Below, one piece after another: positions 49,623-57,899 of a stretch of DNA of 64,000 nt. The notes beneath the pieces are model-generated. The model did not search any database, was not told the DNA's origin, and saw nothing but the letters and a program-made list of their open reading frames with translations. The position numbers and the translations under genes are program-made. Position 1 is the first letter of the stretch. Each line of letters starts with the position of its first letter. Origin of the DNA: Pseudomonadota bacterium (GTDB lineage Bacteria > Pseudomonadota > Gammaproteobacteria > Burkholderiales > Casimicrobiaceae); contig JAFEDD010000011.1 of assembly GCA_018241765.1 (NCBI GenBank), positions 27,941-91,940 of the forward strand, written 5' to 3'.

Positions 49623-51776
49623 ATGGTGGTCGTCCACTCAACCGTTTCTCGCCGCGCGTCAGCACGCGCCATCTCCACTGTGGCGCCGCGCGTCGTGCGC
49701 ACGCTGCTGGCGTCGTGCCTTTCGGCCTGTGTATTGACGACCGGTGCCCTTGCCGCGACGGTGGAGTTCCGTCTCGGGCCGGATCTGAAGGGCCGCGAAC
49801 AGCGCATCGCCAACCAATTGGCGAAGGAACTCGGTGCCGGCCCCGCCGTCGCGGGCCGCCAGGGGATGTTCACGATCAGCGCCGCCGACGACGCCAAGGC
49901 GGCCGCGATGGCCACCGCGCTGCGCGAACGGGCGAGCGTGTTGTGGGCGCAACCGGCGGTGTCGGAGGGGCAGATCGAGCGCACGACGCCGGAGACGGCC
50001 TATCACTCGCGCGTGATGGCGCTGGTTCTCAATGACGCATCGAGTGCGGCGATGACGGTGGCGCGGCTGGCCGCGCGCACCGGGCAGGCACTGACGTTGA
50101 AGCGTGTCAGCAACGGCAATCGCGCACTGGTCGTGCTGCCGTCGGGGACGACGGCAGCGGCGCTGGCAGCCGTCACGGTGGCCGCGACGGCTGACGGCAA
50201 CGTGCGCAGCGCCGAGCGCGTTCGGCTGGTTCAGCATCAATGGCTGCCCAACGACACCATGTGGGCGCAGCAGTGGTCGCTCGGCACCGGCGTCGGCGGC
50301 ATTCGTGCCGCGCAGGCGTGGGATCTCACGCCGTCGGGTTCGGTTGCGGTGGCGGTCATCGACACCGGCATCCGATCGCATCCCGATCTCGACGCCAAGT
50401 TGATGTCCGGCTACGACATGATCAGCGATGCCTTCATCGGCAACGACGGCCACGGGCGCGACCCCGATGCCACGGATCCAGGCGATTACGACGACGATCT
50501 CAGTTGCTCCGGCGGCTGGGATTTCATGAGCTCATGGCACGGCACGCATGTAGCCGGCATCATCGCCGCGTCGACCAACAACGGGCAGGGCATCGCCGGC
50601 GTCGCGCCGAATGCCCGCATCGTGCCGGTGCGGGCGCTCGGTCGCTGCGGCGGCACATCCGATGACGTCGCCGACGCGATCCGTTGGGCGGCCGGGGTGC
50701 CGGTGGCCGGCGTACCGGCCAACCCGAATCCGGTCAAGGTCATGAACTTGAGCCTTGGGGGCTATGGCCCTTGCAGCGCCAACGAACAGGCGGCCATCGA
50801 TGCCGCGCTTGCTCGCGGCACGACCGTCGTCGTTGCCGCCGGCAACAGCGCGACGCTTGCCTCGGACTTCTCGCCCGCCAACTGCCGCGGTGTGCTGGCC
50901 GTCGGTGCGACGAATCTGCTCGGCGACATTTCGAGTTACAGCAACTTTGGCGCGGCGGTGGGCATCTCGGCGCCGGGGGGCGACCGCGGCGATCTGCCCG
51001 GCATCCTCTCCACGCTCAATGGCGGCATCACCCAACCGGCCGTGCCGAGCTATGCGACCTACATGGGCACCAGCATGGCGGCGCCGCACGTCGCCGGTGT
51101 CGTCGCGCTGATGCTGACGCGTGACCCGACGCTGACGCCGGGGCAGGTCATCAATCGCCTGAAGGCGGGCGCGCGTGCGTTCCCCGCGGCGACCGACTGT
51201 GCCGGTGCGCCGGGCGCCTGCGGCGCCGGGCTGCTCGATGCCGCCAACGCCGTCGCGGCGGTGACCGTGACGCGCGCTCCGGCCGATCAGAGCGCGAGCG
51301 CCGAGCGGGCGCGGCTCGTCGAGGTGAACGATGCGCTCACGGGGCGATATGCGTTGATTGCCGATCCGGTTGAGCTCGCGCAGATGCTCGCCGGCCAGCG
51401 AGGCGGCGCGTGGAGTCGTACCGGGCTCGCGGTCGACACGTTCAGCTTCACCGCGCAATACAACGGCCTTGCGATTGCGCAGCCGGTGTGCCGCGCGCGG
51501 CTCGTTGCCGGGGGCGGGTACGCCTACAGCGCGAGTGTCGAACAATGTCAGGCCTACGCCGGCAATGCCGGGTGGGCGGTCGACGGCATGGCGTTCGCCG
51601 CCGCGCTGCCGACGGGCTGGCTCTGCCCTGGCGGCAGCGTGCCGGTGCACGAGTACGTGCGTCAGGACGCGCTCGGCTACAACACGCGCAACATGCCGTG
51701 GAGCGCGACCGAGGGGCAGCGCATGATCGACGCCGGATGGACGCCGACGCGCGTGGCGTTCTGCGTGCCGCAGTAG
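49623..51776 (+). CDS. secreted subtilisin-like (S8) serine protease
   Basis: 717 residues. A long signal peptide (about 15-45) ends ALAATV. A propeptide-like region (45-200) is followed by an S8 catalytic domain with Asp in VAVIDTGIRSHPDL, His in HGTHVAGIIAAS and Ser in YMGTSMAAPHVAGVVAL. Insertions near the Asp (DATDPGDYDDDLSC) and paired cysteines match the betaproteobacterial extracellular protease type. The C-terminal 170 residues (from SASAERARL) form a separate Cys-containing domain ending TPTRVAFCVPQ that I cannot name with confidence. Confidence 0.92.
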   Translation: MVVVHSTVSRRASARAISTVAPRVVRTLLASCLSACVLTTGALAATVEFRLGPDLKGREQRIANQLAKELGAGPAVAGRQGMFTISAADDAKAAAMATALRERASVLWAQPAVSEGQIERTTPETAYHSRVMALVLNDASSAAMTVARLAARTGQALTLKRVSNGNRALVVLPSGTTAAALAAVTVAATADGNVRSAERVRLVQHQWLPNDTMWAQQWSLGTGVGGIRAAQAWDLTPSGSVAVAVIDTGIRSHPDLDAKLMSGYDMISDAFIGNDGHGRDPDATDPGDYDDDLSCSGGWDFMSSWHGTHVAGIIAASTNNGQGIAGVAPNARIVPVRALGRCGGTSDDVADAIRWAAGVPVAGVPANPNPVKVMNLSLGGYGPCSANEQAAIDAALARGTTVVVAAGNSATLASDFSPANCRGVLAVGATNLLGDISSYSNFGAAVGISAPGGDRGDLPGILSTLNGGITQPAVPSYATYMGTSMAAPHVAGVVALMLTRDPTLTPGQVINRLKAGARAFPAATDCAGAPGACGAGLLDAANAVAAVTVTRAPADQSASAERARLVEVNDALTGRYALIADPVELAQMLAGQRGGAWSRTGLAVDTFSFTAQYNGLAIAQPVCRARLVAGGGYAYSASVEQCQAYAGNAGWAVDGMAFAAALPTGWLCPGGSVPVHEYVRQDALGYNTRNMPWSATEGQRMIDAGWTPTRVAFCVPQ

Positions 51777-51811
51777 CGGTGGCGGTCGATCACCTGAAGT
51801 ACACTCGATCC

Positions 51812-51904
51812 ATGAAGATCTCCGCGCGAGCCGACGGCACTTTGCATGACGCAGCACCGTGTTGTTGTCCGTCGGGGGTGATGCGCGGGTGTTTTCGGCC
51901 ATGA
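51812..51904 (+). CDS. candidate cysteine-rich leader peptide for cysS attenuation
   Basis: A 30-codon frame upstream of cysS with three consecutive TGT Cys codons (51860-51868, residues 17-19) and a fourth Cys codon at residue 27. Its stop is followed by a terminator 29 bp later and by cysS. The ATG is seven bases past TACACT (51800-51805), a plausible -10 box, so the mRNA may be leaderless. A run of codons for the amino acid that cysS charges is the classical attenuator design. Translation has not been shown; the peptide is otherwise unremarkable. Confidence 0.55.
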   Translation: MKISARADGTLHDAAPCCCPSGVMRGCFRP

Positions 51905-51932
51905 CGCGCGTTTGATTTCAGACCCCTCCACC

Positions 51933-51957
51933 AAGGCTGCATCGCGCAGCCTTTTTT
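51933..51957 (+). terminator. attenuator-like Rho-independent terminator before cysS
   Basis: The stem AAGGCTGC/GCAGCCTT (8 bp, loop ATCGC) is followed by TTTT. It lies 25 bp before the cysS start and 29 bp after the leader peptide stop. GATGC (51880-51884), after the Cys codons, could pair with GCATC (51939-51943) and break the stem, a possible antiterminator. It could also be simply the terminator of the protease gene. Confidence 0.75.
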
Positions 51958-51981
51958 GTGCCCTCTCTCTGATTGATTGCC

Positions 51982-53355
51982 ATGCCGCTGCGCCTCTACG
52001 ACACCTGGACCCGCGCCGTCCGCGAGTTCACGCCCCTGAAACCCGGTGAGGTCGGGCTCTATACGTGCGGGCCGACCGTCTACAACTTTGCCCACATCGG
52101 CAACCTGCGCACCTATCTGTTCGAGGACGGCCTCGTGCGGGTGCTGAAGATGAACGGGTACGCGGTTCGCCACGTGATGAACATCACCGACGTCGGTCAT
52201 CTCGTCTCCGACGCCGATGACGGTGAGGACAAGATGGAGGCCGGCTCGCGGCGCACCGGCCAGAGCGCGTGGACCATCGCGGCGCTCTACACCGACGCCT
52301 TTCGCGCCGACCTTCGCGCGCTCAACATCAACGAGCCGGACGTGTGGTGCCGTGCAACGGATCACATCGACGAGCAGATCGCATTCATCGAAGCCATCGA
52401 GCGCAAGGGCTACACCTATCGCACGCGCGACGGCATCTACTTCGACACCTCCAGGCAGCCCGACTACGGTTATCTCGGGCGACTCGACGTCGCCGGACTG
52501 CAGGCCGGCGCGCGGGTGGACCTTGGCGACAAGCGCAACGCGACCGACTATGCGCTGTGGAAGTTTTCCGCGCCCGAGGAAAAGCGCCAGATGGAGTGGG
52601 ATTCGCCGTGGGGACGGGGTTTCCCCGGCTGGCATATCGAATGCTCGGCCATGGCGCACAAATATCTGGGCGAATACTTCGACATCCATTGCGGTGGCGA
52701 GGATCACATCACCGTTCATCACTCGAACGAAATCTCGCAGACCGAGGCGGCCTACGGCACGCGGCTCGCCAACTTCTGGCTGCACGGGTATTTCATGCTG
52801 CTGAACACCGCGAAGATGAGCAAATCGAGTGGAGAGTTCCTGCGCGTGCAGAGTCTGATCGACCGTCGCTACGATCCGCTCGCCTTCCGCTATCTGTGCC
52901 TGACCGCGCATTACCGCTCGCAACTGATGTTCAGCTGGGACGCGCTCGACGCCGCGCAGACCGCGCTCGAGCGCTTGCGCCACGGCGTGCATGCGCTGGC
53001 CGGCGGGGGCGAGGTCGACGCCGAGTACGCACGCCGTTTCCTCGATCGCGTCAACGACGATCTCAATTTCCCGCAGGCATTGGCGGTGATGTGGGAGGTG
53101 CTCAAGTCGGCTCTGGCGCCCGCCGTGAAGAAGGCGACGTTGTTGCGCTTCGACGAGGTGCTCGGTCTGGGCCTTGCGACGTGGTCGCCGAAGGTCGAGG
53201 CGGTGCCCGACGCCGTGCGCGCGCTCGCCGATGCACGCTGGACGGCGCGCAACGCGAAGCAGTGGGCCGAGGCCGACCGGCTGCGCGGTGAGCTCGCGGC
53301 GCTCGGCTGGTCGATGAAGGATGGCAAGGACGACTACACTCTGAGCCGGAATTGA
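51982..53355 (+). CDS. cysS: cysteinyl-tRNA synthetase
   Basis: 457 residues, class I synthetase. Zinc/Cys site [19 protein letters not shown] includes Cys29 and the HIGN form of [16 protein letters not shown] and [24 protein letters not shown] hold the other zinc ligands; KMSKS is present ([11 protein letters not shown]). The start at 51982 follows a terminator-like hairpin, and the leader upstream suggests control by cysteine supply. Confidence 0.97.
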   Translation: MPLRLYDTWTRAVREFTPLKPGEVGLYTCGPTVYNFAHIGNLRTYLFEDGLVRVLKMNGYAVRHVMNITDVGHLVSDADDGEDKMEAGSRRTGQSAWTIAALYTDAFRADLRALNINEPDVWCRATDHIDEQIAFIEAIERKGYTYRTRDGIYFDTSRQPDYGYLGRLDVAGLQAGARVDLGDKRNATDYALWKFSAPEEKRQMEWDSPWGRGFPGWHIECSAMAHKYLGEYFDIHCGGEDHITVHHSNEISQTEAAYGTRLANFWLHGYFMLLNTAKMSKSSGEFLRVQSLIDRRYDPLAFRYLCLTAHYRSQLMFSWDALDAAQTALERLRHGVHALAGGGEVDAEYARRFLDRVNDDLNFPQALAVMWEVLKSALAPAVKKATLLRFDEVLGLGLATWSPKVEAVPDAVRALADARWTARNAKQWAEADRLRGELAALGWSMKDGKDDYTLSRN

Positions 53356-53385
53356 ACGTGTCGCAGGCGACGCGCTGAGGTGAAG

Positions 53386-54072
53386 ATGGCAAGCAAGACG
53401 CCGACCACGAAACAGGCCGCCCGCGCGGCCGGCCCCATCGGCACCGCGCTCGCGGTCATGCGCACGGCGACAGGGCTGGCCAGTCAGGCGGGCGACGCAT
53501 TGAAGGCGGCGCAGACGATCGGCACCACCATCAAGGCGACGCGCGAACTGCAGGATCTGTCGCTGGCCGAGCTCGCGCGTCGGGCCGGCGTGCCGAAGGC
53601 CGTGGTGAGCCGTGTCGAGGCGGGTCTCACCAGTCCGACCGCCGTGATGCTCGCGAAGCTGGCCGAGGGCATGACGGTGTCGGTGTCGTCGCTGCTGCTC
53701 GGCGACATGGGGCCGCCGGTGCACATTCAGCAGGCTGCCGAGCAGCCGTTTTTCAAGGACCCGAAGAGCGGCCTCGTGCGGCGAACGCTGTCGCCGGTGA
53801 GCCCCGATGCCGCCGTCGAGATCGTGCACAACACGCTGCCGCCGCGGCGTACGACACCCCATCTGGCCGCCCATGCGGTCGGCACGCAGCAACATATGGT
53901 CGTGCTCGCGGGTCGCATCGAAGTGAAGTCCGGCAAGCGCGAATTCAAGCTCGCCGCCGGCGATGCAGCGCAGTTCGCGGGCCATCTGGAGCATATCGTG
54001 CACAACCCGGGTCCGCGTCGAGCCGAATGGTTGCTGGTGATCGTGGCACCTCCGCGCCCGGCGCGTCGGTGA
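53386..54072 (+). CDS. XRE-family regulator with C-terminal cupin domain
   Basis: 228 residues, with GAGGTGA upstream. An Ala/Thr-rich N-terminal extension (1-45) is followed by an HTH_3 domain (about 45-105: TIKATRELQDLSLAELARRAGVPKAVVSRVEAGLTSPTAVMLAKLAEGM). A cupin domain (about 125-225: VVLAGRIEVKSGKREFKLAAGDAAQFAGHLEHIVHNPG) follows. Such proteins sense a small ligand and often control an adjacent transporter; the EamA exporter 76 bp downstream is the natural candidate. The Ala-rich N-terminus is longer than usual. Confidence 0.88.
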   Translation: MASKTPTTKQAARAAGPIGTALAVMRTATGLASQAGDALKAAQTIGTTIKATRELQDLSLAELARRAGVPKAVVSRVEAGLTSPTAVMLAKLAEGMTVSVSSLLLGDMGPPVHIQQAAEQPFFKDPKSGLVRRTLSPVSPDAAVEIVHNTLPPRRTTPHLAAHAVGTQQHMVVLAGRIEVKSGKREFKLAAGDAAQFAGHLEHIVHNPGPRRAEWLLVIVAPPRPARR

Positions 54073-54148
54073 TTTCCGCCGAACCGTGCTGCCCCAGGTC
54101 GGAGCGGCTGCCCGTGATGATGCCGAATCGAGACCCGGGCGCGAGGCG

Positions 54149-55018
54149 ATGGTTCTGAGCGCGCAGACGTCGGGCATGGTTCTCGGCACCATCGGCATGC
54201 TGATCTTCAGCCTCACGCTGCCGCTCACGCGTGTCGCGCTGGCGGGTGACGCGCTGTCGCCCTGGTTTGTGTGGTCGGGGCGTACCGTGCTCGGTGCCGT
54301 CGCGGGTGCTGCGTACCTCGGGTTCGTGCGAGCGAAGACGCCGCCACGCGCGGCATGGCGACCGATCGCGGGGGTGGTGCTCGGCGTTGTGTTTGGCTGG
54401 CCGCTCTTGAACACGGTGGCGTTGCAGAGCGCACCGGCGAGTCACGCCGCCGTCGTCAACGGCATCCTGCCGCTGGCGACGGCGCTGATCGGTGCGTGGC
54501 TCAATCATGAGCGTCCCCCGCGGCGATTCTGGCTTTGCGCCGTCGCGGGCACCCTGGTCGTGAGCGGCTACGCGTGGCAGCGCGCGCACGGCAGCGTGCA
54601 TGCGGCCGATGTGCTGCTCTTTGCCGGTGTGCTGGCGGGCGGCGTCGGCTATGCGAGCGGCGCCATCGCCACACGCCATCTGCCTGGCTTGCAGGTCATC
54701 TCGTGGGCGCTCATCCTCGGGTTGCCGGGAACGCTGTGCATCAGCGCGCTGAGCTGGCCCGCGCACATCGAGCGCGTGTCCGTCGTGTCGTGGTCGGCCT
54801 TCGTCTATCTCGGGCTGATGAGCCAGTGGGCGGGCTTTCTGTTCTGGTATGGCGGGCTTGCCCGCGGCGGCATCGCCCGGGTGAGTCAGGTGCAGCTCGT
54901 GCAGCTCTTCGTGACGCTTGCCTTTGCCGCGCTGCTGCTCGGCGAACCCATCGAGGCGGCGATGGCGGTCGTCGCGCTGGTGACGGTGGCCCTGATTGCC
55001 ATTGGCCGTCGGGCGTAG
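54149..55018 (+). CDS. EamA/DMT-family exporter
   Basis: 289 residues, ten TM helices in two EamA repeats. The first repeat shows GTIGMLIFSLTLPLTRVAL and ASHAAVVNGILPLATALIGAWL; the second shows SQWAGFLFWYGGLARGGIARVSQVQLVQLFVTLAFAALLLGEPIEA. The start at 54149 has GAGG just upstream; the frame could open at 54086. Substrate unknown. It may be regulated by the XRE-cupin protein before it. Confidence 0.9.
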   Translation: MVLSAQTSGMVLGTIGMLIFSLTLPLTRVALAGDALSPWFVWSGRTVLGAVAGAAYLGFVRAKTPPRAAWRPIAGVVLGVVFGWPLLNTVALQSAPASHAAVVNGILPLATALIGAWLNHERPPRRFWLCAVAGTLVVSGYAWQRAHGSVHAADVLLFAGVLAGGVGYASGAIATRHLPGLQVISWALILGLPGTLCISALSWPAHIERVSVVSWSAFVYLGLMSQWAGFLFWYGGLARGGIARVSQVQLVQLFVTLAFAALLLGEPIEAAMAVVALVTVALIAIGRRA

Positions 55019-55052
55019 GACGTAGGACACGATCGGTTACGCTCGCGCCACC

Positions 55053-55667
55053 ATGTATCTGCCAGCGCAATTTGCCGCACCGGACGACGCGTTGACGCTC
55101 GAACTCATGCGTAGGCACCCGTTCGCGACGTTGATCAGCACGGATGCCGAGGGCGCGCCCTTCGCCACGCATCTGCCGGTGGTGGTGGCGGCCGGGGAGC
55201 AGGGGGTGCGGCTCGACTTTCATCTGGCCCGCGCGAATCCGCACGTCGCAATGCTGCGCGCTGGCGCCCCGTCGATGCTGGCCTTTCTCGGGCCGAATGC
55301 GTATCTGTCGCCCACGGTGTATCCCGATCGGCAACGCGTGCCGACGTGGAACTACATCGCCGCGCATGCCTATGGGCGCCTCGACGAGGTGACGACGGAG
55401 GTCGACAAGGATGCGCTGCTGAAGTCGTTGATCGCGTTGCACGAGCCGGCTTACGCCGAACAGTGGCGTGGCCTCGAGGCGGCGTTTCAGCGCGCGATGC
55501 TCTCCGCGATCGCGGCGTTTCGGCTGACGGTGACGCGGCTCGAAGGCAAGTTCAAGCTCAACCAGCATCGCCCGGAGAGTCACACGGCGATGCTGGCGGC
55601 CTATGGCGCGGGCGACACCGATGAGCGCGAGTTGGCCGAGTGGCTGCGGCGGTTGACGCGCGCATGA
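55053..55667 (+). CDS. PaiB-family FMN-binding negative transcriptional regulator
   Basis: 204 residues. FMN_bind_2 fold with MYLPAQFAAPD, PFATLISTDAEGAPFATHLPVVV, LDFHLARANPHVAML, FLGPNAYLSPTVYPDRQRVPTWNYIAAHAYG, EGKFKLNQHRPESHTAML. The Bacillus PaiB homologue affects sporulation and protease genes; in proteobacteria the role is open. It overlaps the tadA fusion gene by ATGA (55664-55667). Confidence 0.93.
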   Translation: MYLPAQFAAPDDALTLELMRRHPFATLISTDAEGAPFATHLPVVVAAGEQGVRLDFHLARANPHVAMLRAGAPSMLAFLGPNAYLSPTVYPDRQRVPTWNYIAAHAYGRLDEVTTEVDKDALLKSLIALHEPAYAEQWRGLEAAFQRAMLSAIAAFRLTVTRLEGKFKLNQHRPESHTAMLAAYGAGDTDERELAEWLRRLTRA

Positions 55668-56575
55668 CGTCACCGACCACGGACGATCTGCGCTTCATGC
55701 GCGAGGCGCTGGCGCTCGCCGACGAGGCGGCGCAGGCCGGCGAGGTGCCGATCGGTGCCGTCGTCGTCGTGGCCGGGCAAGTGGTCGGGCGCGGCATGAA
55801 CCGCGTCATCCGCGATGGCGACAGCAGCGCGCACGCCGAGATCGTTGCGTTGCGCGACACCTTCCGCCACATCAACAACTATCGTGTTCCGGGGGCGACG
55901 CTCTACAGCACCGTCGAGCCGTGCGCGATGTGTGCCGGCGCGCTGATGCATGCGCGCGTGCATCGCGTCGTCTGGGGAGCGCCGGACCCGAAATTCGGCG
56001 CGGCGGGCAGTGTCACCGATCTCTTCGCCGAGCGGCGCCTGAATCATCACGCGCGGCAGGTGGTCGGTGGCGTGCTGGCCGAGGAGTGCGCCACGCGGCT
56101 CACGTCGTTCTTTGCGGGGCGACGCCATCGCGCGCAAGCGTTGCCCACGCTGCCGCTTCCGGTGAGCGTGAAGACGGCGACGTGGCCCGACGATGCCGCC
56201 ACGCTGAAGGCGATCCGCTTCGACGTGTTCGTCGATGAGCAAGGCATTCCGGCCGACAGCGAAATCGACGCGCATGATCCAGTGTCGATCCATGCCATCG
56301 CGTGGTCGGGTGGCGAGGCGCTTGGCTGCGGCCGCCTGCTGCCCGATGGACACATCGGACGCATGGCGGTGCGCCGACGCTGGCGCGGACAGGGCGTCGG
56401 CGGCCTCGTGCTCGAGCACCTGATCGAACGCGCACGCCAGCGCGGCGACCGCGAGGTGGTGCTGTCAGCCCAGACGCACGCCATCGGGTTCTACGAGAAA
56501 TTCGGATTCGTCGCAGAGGGAGAAATCTATCCGGACTGCGATATTCCCCATCGGGACATGCGCAAGCGGCTGTGA
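55664..56575 (+). CDS. tadA: tRNA(adenosine34) deaminase fused to a GNAT acetyltransferase domain
   Basis: 303 residues. Residues 1-155 are TadA, which makes inosine at the wobble base of tRNA-Arg(ACG). The zinc/catalytic sites are SSAHAEIVAL (His57, Glu59) and EPCAMCAGAL (Cys87, Cys90); NNYRVPGATLYSTVEP and the DPKFGAAGSVTDLF block are standard. Residues 165-303 are an ElaA/GNAT-like domain with RRRWRGQGVGGLVLEHLIERA (acetyl-CoA loop) and AIGFYEKFGFVAEGEIYPDCDIPHRDM. The frame is continuous with no stop or second start between domains. It is translated with PaiB. Confidence 0.93.
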   Translation: MTSPTTDDLRFMREALALADEAAQAGEVPIGAVVVVAGQVVGRGMNRVIRDGDSSAHAEIVALRDTFRHINNYRVPGATLYSTVEPCAMCAGALMHARVHRVVWGAPDPKFGAAGSVTDLFAERRLNHHARQVVGGVLAEECATRLTSFFAGRRHRAQALPTLPLPVSVKTATWPDDAATLKAIRFDVFVDEQGIPADSEIDAHDPVSIHAIAWSGGEALGCGRLLPDGHIGRMAVRRRWRGQGVGGLVLEHLIERARQRGDREVVLSAQTHAIGFYEKFGFVAEGEIYPDCDIPHRDMRKRL

Positions 56576-56602
56576 GCGCCTTGCGCCATCGCGCCCACCT
56601 CG

Positions 56603-57130
56603 ATGTTTTCACCGATGATGACCATGACTCAACGCAGCCTGCGCCGGATCGCTTTCATGACGTTTTTCTCTTCCTTCCTCGCACTCGTCGGCTGTGACCG
56701 CGTTGCCACCGGTGAACTTCAGGCCGGCCAATCGACGGTGGCCGACCTCAAGCAGAAGATGGGGGAACCCGCCTCCGTCACCCGCGAGGGTGATCGCGAG
56801 GTGTGGGAATACCCGCTCGGCCCCGAGGGCGTGCGCACCTACATGATGACGGTCGACGCGCAGGGCACCGTCGAGCGCATCGAGCAGGTGCTGACGGAGG
56901 CGAACTTTCGCCGCATCACGTCTGGCATGACGATGCCCGAAGTGCGCCGCATCCTCGGGCGCCAGAGCCGCGAACAGCGCTTTGCGATGACGCCGACCGA
57001 AGTCACGCACGAATACAAGTTCAACGACGGCACCGAGGACGCCTATTTCGACGTCACCTACGACGCCGACGGCCGCGTCAAGGGCACCGGCTACGACCGC
57101 TTCAGTCTGCGGCCGGGTTCGGCGCGCTGA
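56603..57130 (+). CDS. BamE/SmpA-like outer-membrane lipoprotein
   Basis: 175 residues. The signal ends in the lipobox LALVGC. Two SmpA/OmlA-type repeats are present: LQAGQSTVADLKQKMGEPASVTREGDREVWEYPLG and ITSGMTMPEVRRILGRQSREQRF followed by THEYKFNDGTEDAYFDVTYDADGRV. The gene is distinct from canonical bamE, which has a single domain. Several in-frame ATGs (56603, 56615, 56618, 56624) are near and the true start is uncertain. Confidence 0.8.
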   Translation: MFSPMMTMTQRSLRRIAFMTFFSSFLALVGCDRVATGELQAGQSTVADLKQKMGEPASVTREGDREVWEYPLGPEGVRTYMMTVDAQGTVERIEQVLTEANFRRITSGMTMPEVRRILGRQSREQRFAMTPTEVTHEYKFNDGTEDAYFDVTYDADGRVKGTGYDRFSLRPGSAR

Positions 57131-57137
57131 GCGCGGC

Positions 57138-57263
57138 CAGCAACTTTTCAACGCAAGCCGCATCCATGACGGTCTTGGCGGCTGATTTGCCGCAAAGTCG
57201 ACCTATGCCGAAAATCGCCGCCAAGCCCGTTGTGGGCGTCATTTCAGAAAAAAGTTGTTGCTG
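57138..57263. repeat. dispersed inverted-repeat element, copy 5
   Basis: A 126-bp element between convergent genes. The ends CAGCAACTTTT and AAAAGTTGTTGCTG mirror each other with a small offset. The core GCATCCATGACGGTCTTGG has two changes. CTTGGCGGC and GCCGCCAAG flank the centre CAAAGTCGACC. Confidence 0.8.
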
Positions 57264-57371
57264 ATTTTCGCTGCGCTTTCGTGATCACGCACGCACGTTG
57301 CCGCGTCGCGCCGTCGCCTGCGCCGCCAACGAGCGGGCGGCGCGCGGGATTGTGGTTGCCCCCCGGCGCCG

Positions 57372-57836
57372 TCAATCGGCGTTCATCGCGCGGACGGCGT
57401 CGAGCACGGCTTGCGCGTGGCCGGGGACTTTCACGCCGCGCCATTCGTGCGCGAGGCGACCCTTGCGGTCGATGACGAAGGTGCTGCGTACGACGCCGCG
57501 GACGTTCTTGCCGTAGAGCTTTTTCATGTGGATCACGTCGAACTGCTGGCAGACGCGCTCGTCGCTGTCGGAGAGCAGCGGGAACGGGAAGCCGTGCTTC
57601 GCGCAGAAATTGTCGTGCGACTTGACGCTGTCGCGCGAGATGCCGACGACGACAGCGCCGGCGGCGAGGAATGGCTCATGCAGCGCGGCGAAATCGAGCC
57701 CCTCCGTCGTGCAGCCCGGCGTGTTGTCCTTCGGGTAGAAGTAGATGACGACGATGCGGCCGCGCTGGTCCGCCAGGCGGAACTGGCCGCCGCCGTTCGT
57801 CGGCAGCGTGAAATCGGAAACGGTGGCGGTCGTCAT
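57372..57836 (-). CDS. bcp: peroxiredoxin, Bcp/PrxQ type
   Basis: 154 residues. A thiol peroxidase detoxifying H2O2 and alkyl hydroperoxides. The peroxidatic Cys is in YPKDNTPGCTTEGLDF. The resolving Cys usually five residues later (TPGCTxxxCDF) is replaced here, reading TEGLDF. The later Cys in DNFCAKHGF could serve, or the enzyme is of the 1-Cys type. GISRDSVKSHDNF, LLSDSDERV and RSTFVIDRKGRLAHEW are typical. Confidence 0.93.
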   Translation of the reverse strand: MTTATVSDFTLPTNGGGQFRLADQRGRIVVIYFYPKDNTPGCTTEGLDFAALHEPFLAAGAVVVGISRDSVKSHDNFCAKHGFPFPLLSDSDERVCQQFDVIHMKKLYGKNVRGVVRSTFVIDRKGRLAHEWRGVKVPGHAQAVLDAVRAMNAD

Positions 57837-57899
57837 GGCGGGGGAGGCGGGCGTTGCGGCTCGTGGGTGACGCGCTGCATCGTAGCGCAACGCGCGCCC

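Noticed and set aside
51790..54414. Very long minus-strand frame of 874 codons opposite cysS and the XRE-cupin gene
   Set aside because: It is a high-GC shadow: cysS and the regulator on the plus strand have all family motifs, and the minus frame is His/Arg-rich with no domain.
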